Below, one piece after another: positions 5,757 to 6,862 of a stretch of DNA of 6,862 nucleotides (within the stretch, counting starts at the first letter, position 1; each line of letters starts with the position of its first letter). Position numbers and translations under genes: made by a program. Source of the stretch: Anaerolineaceae bacterium (lineage in GTDB: Bacteria > Chloroflexota > Anaerolineae > JAAYZQ01); NCBI GenBank assembly GCA_012514775.1, contig JAAYZQ010000641.1, positions 1 through 6,862 on the forward strand, given 5' to 3'. The notes beneath the pieces are model-generated. The model saw nothing but the letters and a program-made list of their open reading frames with translations. It was not told the DNA's origin and ran no database searches.

Positions 5757-6338
5757 ATGAACCTCGACCAGGAGCCGCGCGAGGATGGACCGCTGACGGG
5801 TCCCGCGGAGGTGCAAGCCGATGGCAAGGCACCCTATCCGCCCGAGATCGTGACCCTGCGTGACGGCACGGAGGTCATCATCCGGGCCATCGTGCCCGAA
5901 GACGCCCCCCTGTTGCAGGAGCTGGTCCGCCGCCTGTCGCCGGAAAGCATCTTCTTGCGGTTCCTGACCCGGCTCAAGGAGCTGGGCAGGCCACAGGCCG
6001 AACGACTGGCCAACGTGGACTATCAAACCCAGATGGCCCTGGTGGCCACGCTGGGACCGGACATCATTGGCGTGGCGCGCTACGCACCGGCCATGGGCCA
6101 GGGGCCAGGTTATGTCGAGGCCGCCGTCGTGGTCGAGGATGAATACCAGAGCCGGGGGCTGGGCACGCTGCTGCTGACCCGGCTGGCCGACTATGCCCGG
6201 GAGCACGACGTCGAGGCCTTTGTGGCCTCCATCCACCTCAGCAACGAGCGCATCATGAGCTTTATCCGCAAGAGCGGGCTGCGCAACGAGAGCCGTATCG
6301 AAGGCGGGCTGTGGGAGATCCGGGTCTACCTGGACTAG
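5757..6338 (+). CDS. GNAT-family N-acetyltransferase
   Basis: This 193-residue cytoplasmic protein has one GNAT fold at about residues 31-193, after a polar, Pro/Gly-rich and probably disordered N-terminus. The acetyl-CoA loop is QSRGLG at 131-136 (Q/RxxGxG/A). It follows the strand EAAVVVEDEY and precedes helix TLLLTRLADYAREH, and later HLSNERIMSFIRKSGL matches the family's motif B region. The segment TLRDGTEVIIRAIVPEDAPLL and the SPESIFLRF stretch (61-69) resemble the acetyltransferase domain of Pat/Pka-type protein lysine acetyltransferases that modify acyl-CoA synthetases, but the CoA-ligase-like and cyclic-nucleotide-binding parts of some of those are missing. A protein or small-molecule substrate is therefore open. 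GGAGGAG at 5744-5750, six bases before ATG, fixes the start. It has its own promoter at 5690-5718, so it appears to be expressed separately from the dehydrogenase upstream. Confidence 0.88.
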   Translation: MNLDQEPREDGPLTGPAEVQADGKAPYPPEIVTLRDGTEVIIRAIVPEDAPLLQELVRRLSPESIFLRFLTRLKELGRPQAERLANVDYQTQMALVATLGPDIIGVARYAPAMGQGPGYVEAAVVVEDEYQSRGLGTLLLTRLADYAREHDVEAFVASIHLSNERIMSFIRKSGLRNESRIEGGLWEIRVYLD

Positions 6339-6365
6339 GCCCGTGTCAAGACTGACGATGGGTTT

Positions 6366-6385
6366 GTAGTAACGGCTTCAGCCGT
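6366..6385. repeat. Palindromic intergenic element between convergent genes
   Basis: ACGGCT (6372-6377), TC, AGCCGT (6380-6385) is a perfect inverted repeat preceded by GTAGTA. From memory, GTAGTAACGGCTTCAGCCGTTACTAC-like palindromes occur in many copies between genes of Chloroflexota and some other phyla. Here the right arm loses similarity after CCGT, so this would be a partial copy. It sits in the 63-bp gap between convergent genes and could fold in both transcripts. The lack of a T-run argues against a classical terminator. Confidence 0.5.
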
Positions 6386-6401
6386 GCACGCCATCCTGGC
6401 C

Positions 6402-6862
6402 TCAATCGAAACTGACCTCCGGCGCTCGCAGCGCCCGGTCCAGGCTTTCGGTGTGCACCTGTTGCACCAGGTCGCCCAGGCGCTGCCCCCTGCGCACCGC
6501 CTCGAAATCGTCCTGGTACTTCAGGAGGAATCCCAGGGTCCGCTCCACCAGCTCCAGGTTTAGCTCCCTGGCGCCAAGGGCCACCAGGGCCTCGGCCCAG
6601 TCCAGCGTCTCGGCCACCCCCGGCAGCTTGTACAGCTCGGTCTCGCGCAGGCCGTGGACGAGGGTCACGATCTGCCAGGCCAGCGCCGGCGGCGTGGCGG
6701 GCACCTTCAGGGTGACGACGAGGTGCTCTCTTTCGAGGGTGGGATAGTCGATCCAGTGATAGATGCAGCGCCGCTTCAGGGCGTCGTGGATCTCGCGCGT
6801 CCGGTTCGAGGTGATGACCACCACCGGCGGCCGCGCCGCCCGCATCGTCCCGATCTCCGGGA
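6402..6862 (-). CDS. CoxD-like MoxR-family AAA+ ATPase, C-terminal part
   Basis: The gene enters from the right edge; about 152 C-terminal residues are visible, beginning in the frame that reads PEIGTMRAARPPVVVITSN. An apparent ATG at 6845 is internal, since PEIG just before it belongs to the conserved domain. The sensor-1 region VVVITSNRTREIHDALKRRC, with an arginine pair suitable as an arginine finger, is diagnostic of the MoxR subgroup that includes CoxD. CoxD is a chaperone needed to build the Cu-S-Mo site of aerobic CO dehydrogenase. The remaining helical lid has YHWIDYP, LYKLPGVAETLDWAEAL and LGFLLKYQDDFEAV, all familiar from this subgroup. Walker A and B lie off the window. CoxD is commonly followed by the VWA protein CoxE, but the next gene downstream here is the convergent GNAT gene, so either gene order differs or this is a stand-alone homologue. 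It ends at TGA (6402-6404). Confidence 0.88.
   Translation of the reverse strand, partial: PEIGTMRAARPPVVVITSNRTREIHDALKRRCIYHWIDYPTLEREHLVVTLKVPATPPALAWQIVTLVHGLRETELYKLPGVAETLDWAEALVALGARELNLELVERTLGFLLKYQDDFEAVRRGQRLGDLVQQVHTESLDRALRAPEVSFD

Overview
The window is GC-rich, with codons ending mostly in G or C, short intergenic gaps and clear Shine-Dalgarno sites, so it is bacterial. The gene mix is an LctP-type carboxylate permease, a HOT-like iron alcohol dehydrogenase, a CoxD-like MoxR ATPase, and an intergenic palindrome of a kind I associate with Chloroflexota. This makes a Chloroflexota-like bacterium (Caldilinea/Anaerolineae sort) my best guess, held at moderate-to-low confidence. No rRNA, tRNA, CRISPR array, insertion sequence or phage gene was seen.

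Layout, left to right. Positions 1-235 hold no convincing gene but contain a long GC-rich hairpin with a short T-run, probably a terminator. A two-gene minus-strand operon follows: a lactate/glycolate-type permease (461-2089) and, 12 nt downstream, a 70-residue two-helix membrane protein (236-448). A 356-bp divergent intergenic region (2090-2445) carries a near-consensus minus-strand sigma-70-type promoter and a nested inverted repeat. On the plus strand come a small zinc-ribbon protein (2446-2760), a cyclase/kynurenine-formamidase-family metal hydrolase (2831-3532), an SDR oxidoreductase (3559-4323), a strong hairpin terminator (4336-4368), a HOT-type iron alcohol dehydrogenase (4397-5677), and a GNAT acetyltransferase with its own promoter (5757-6338). 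The GNAT gene converges on the 3' end of a CoxD-like MoxR AAA+ ATPase on the minus strand (6402-6862, cut by the window edge), with a short palindromic element between them.

How the genes may work together (inference): the permease would import a short 2-hydroxy or related carboxylate. The hydrolase would open an amide, ester or lactone, the SDR would oxidise or reduce a hydroxyl/carbonyl, and the HOT-like enzyme would move reducing equivalents between a hydroxyacid and a 2-oxoacid. This looks like a small hydroxyacid catabolic cassette, but no single substrate can be named from sequence. The GNAT and MoxR genes look like separate transcription units with no visible link to it.
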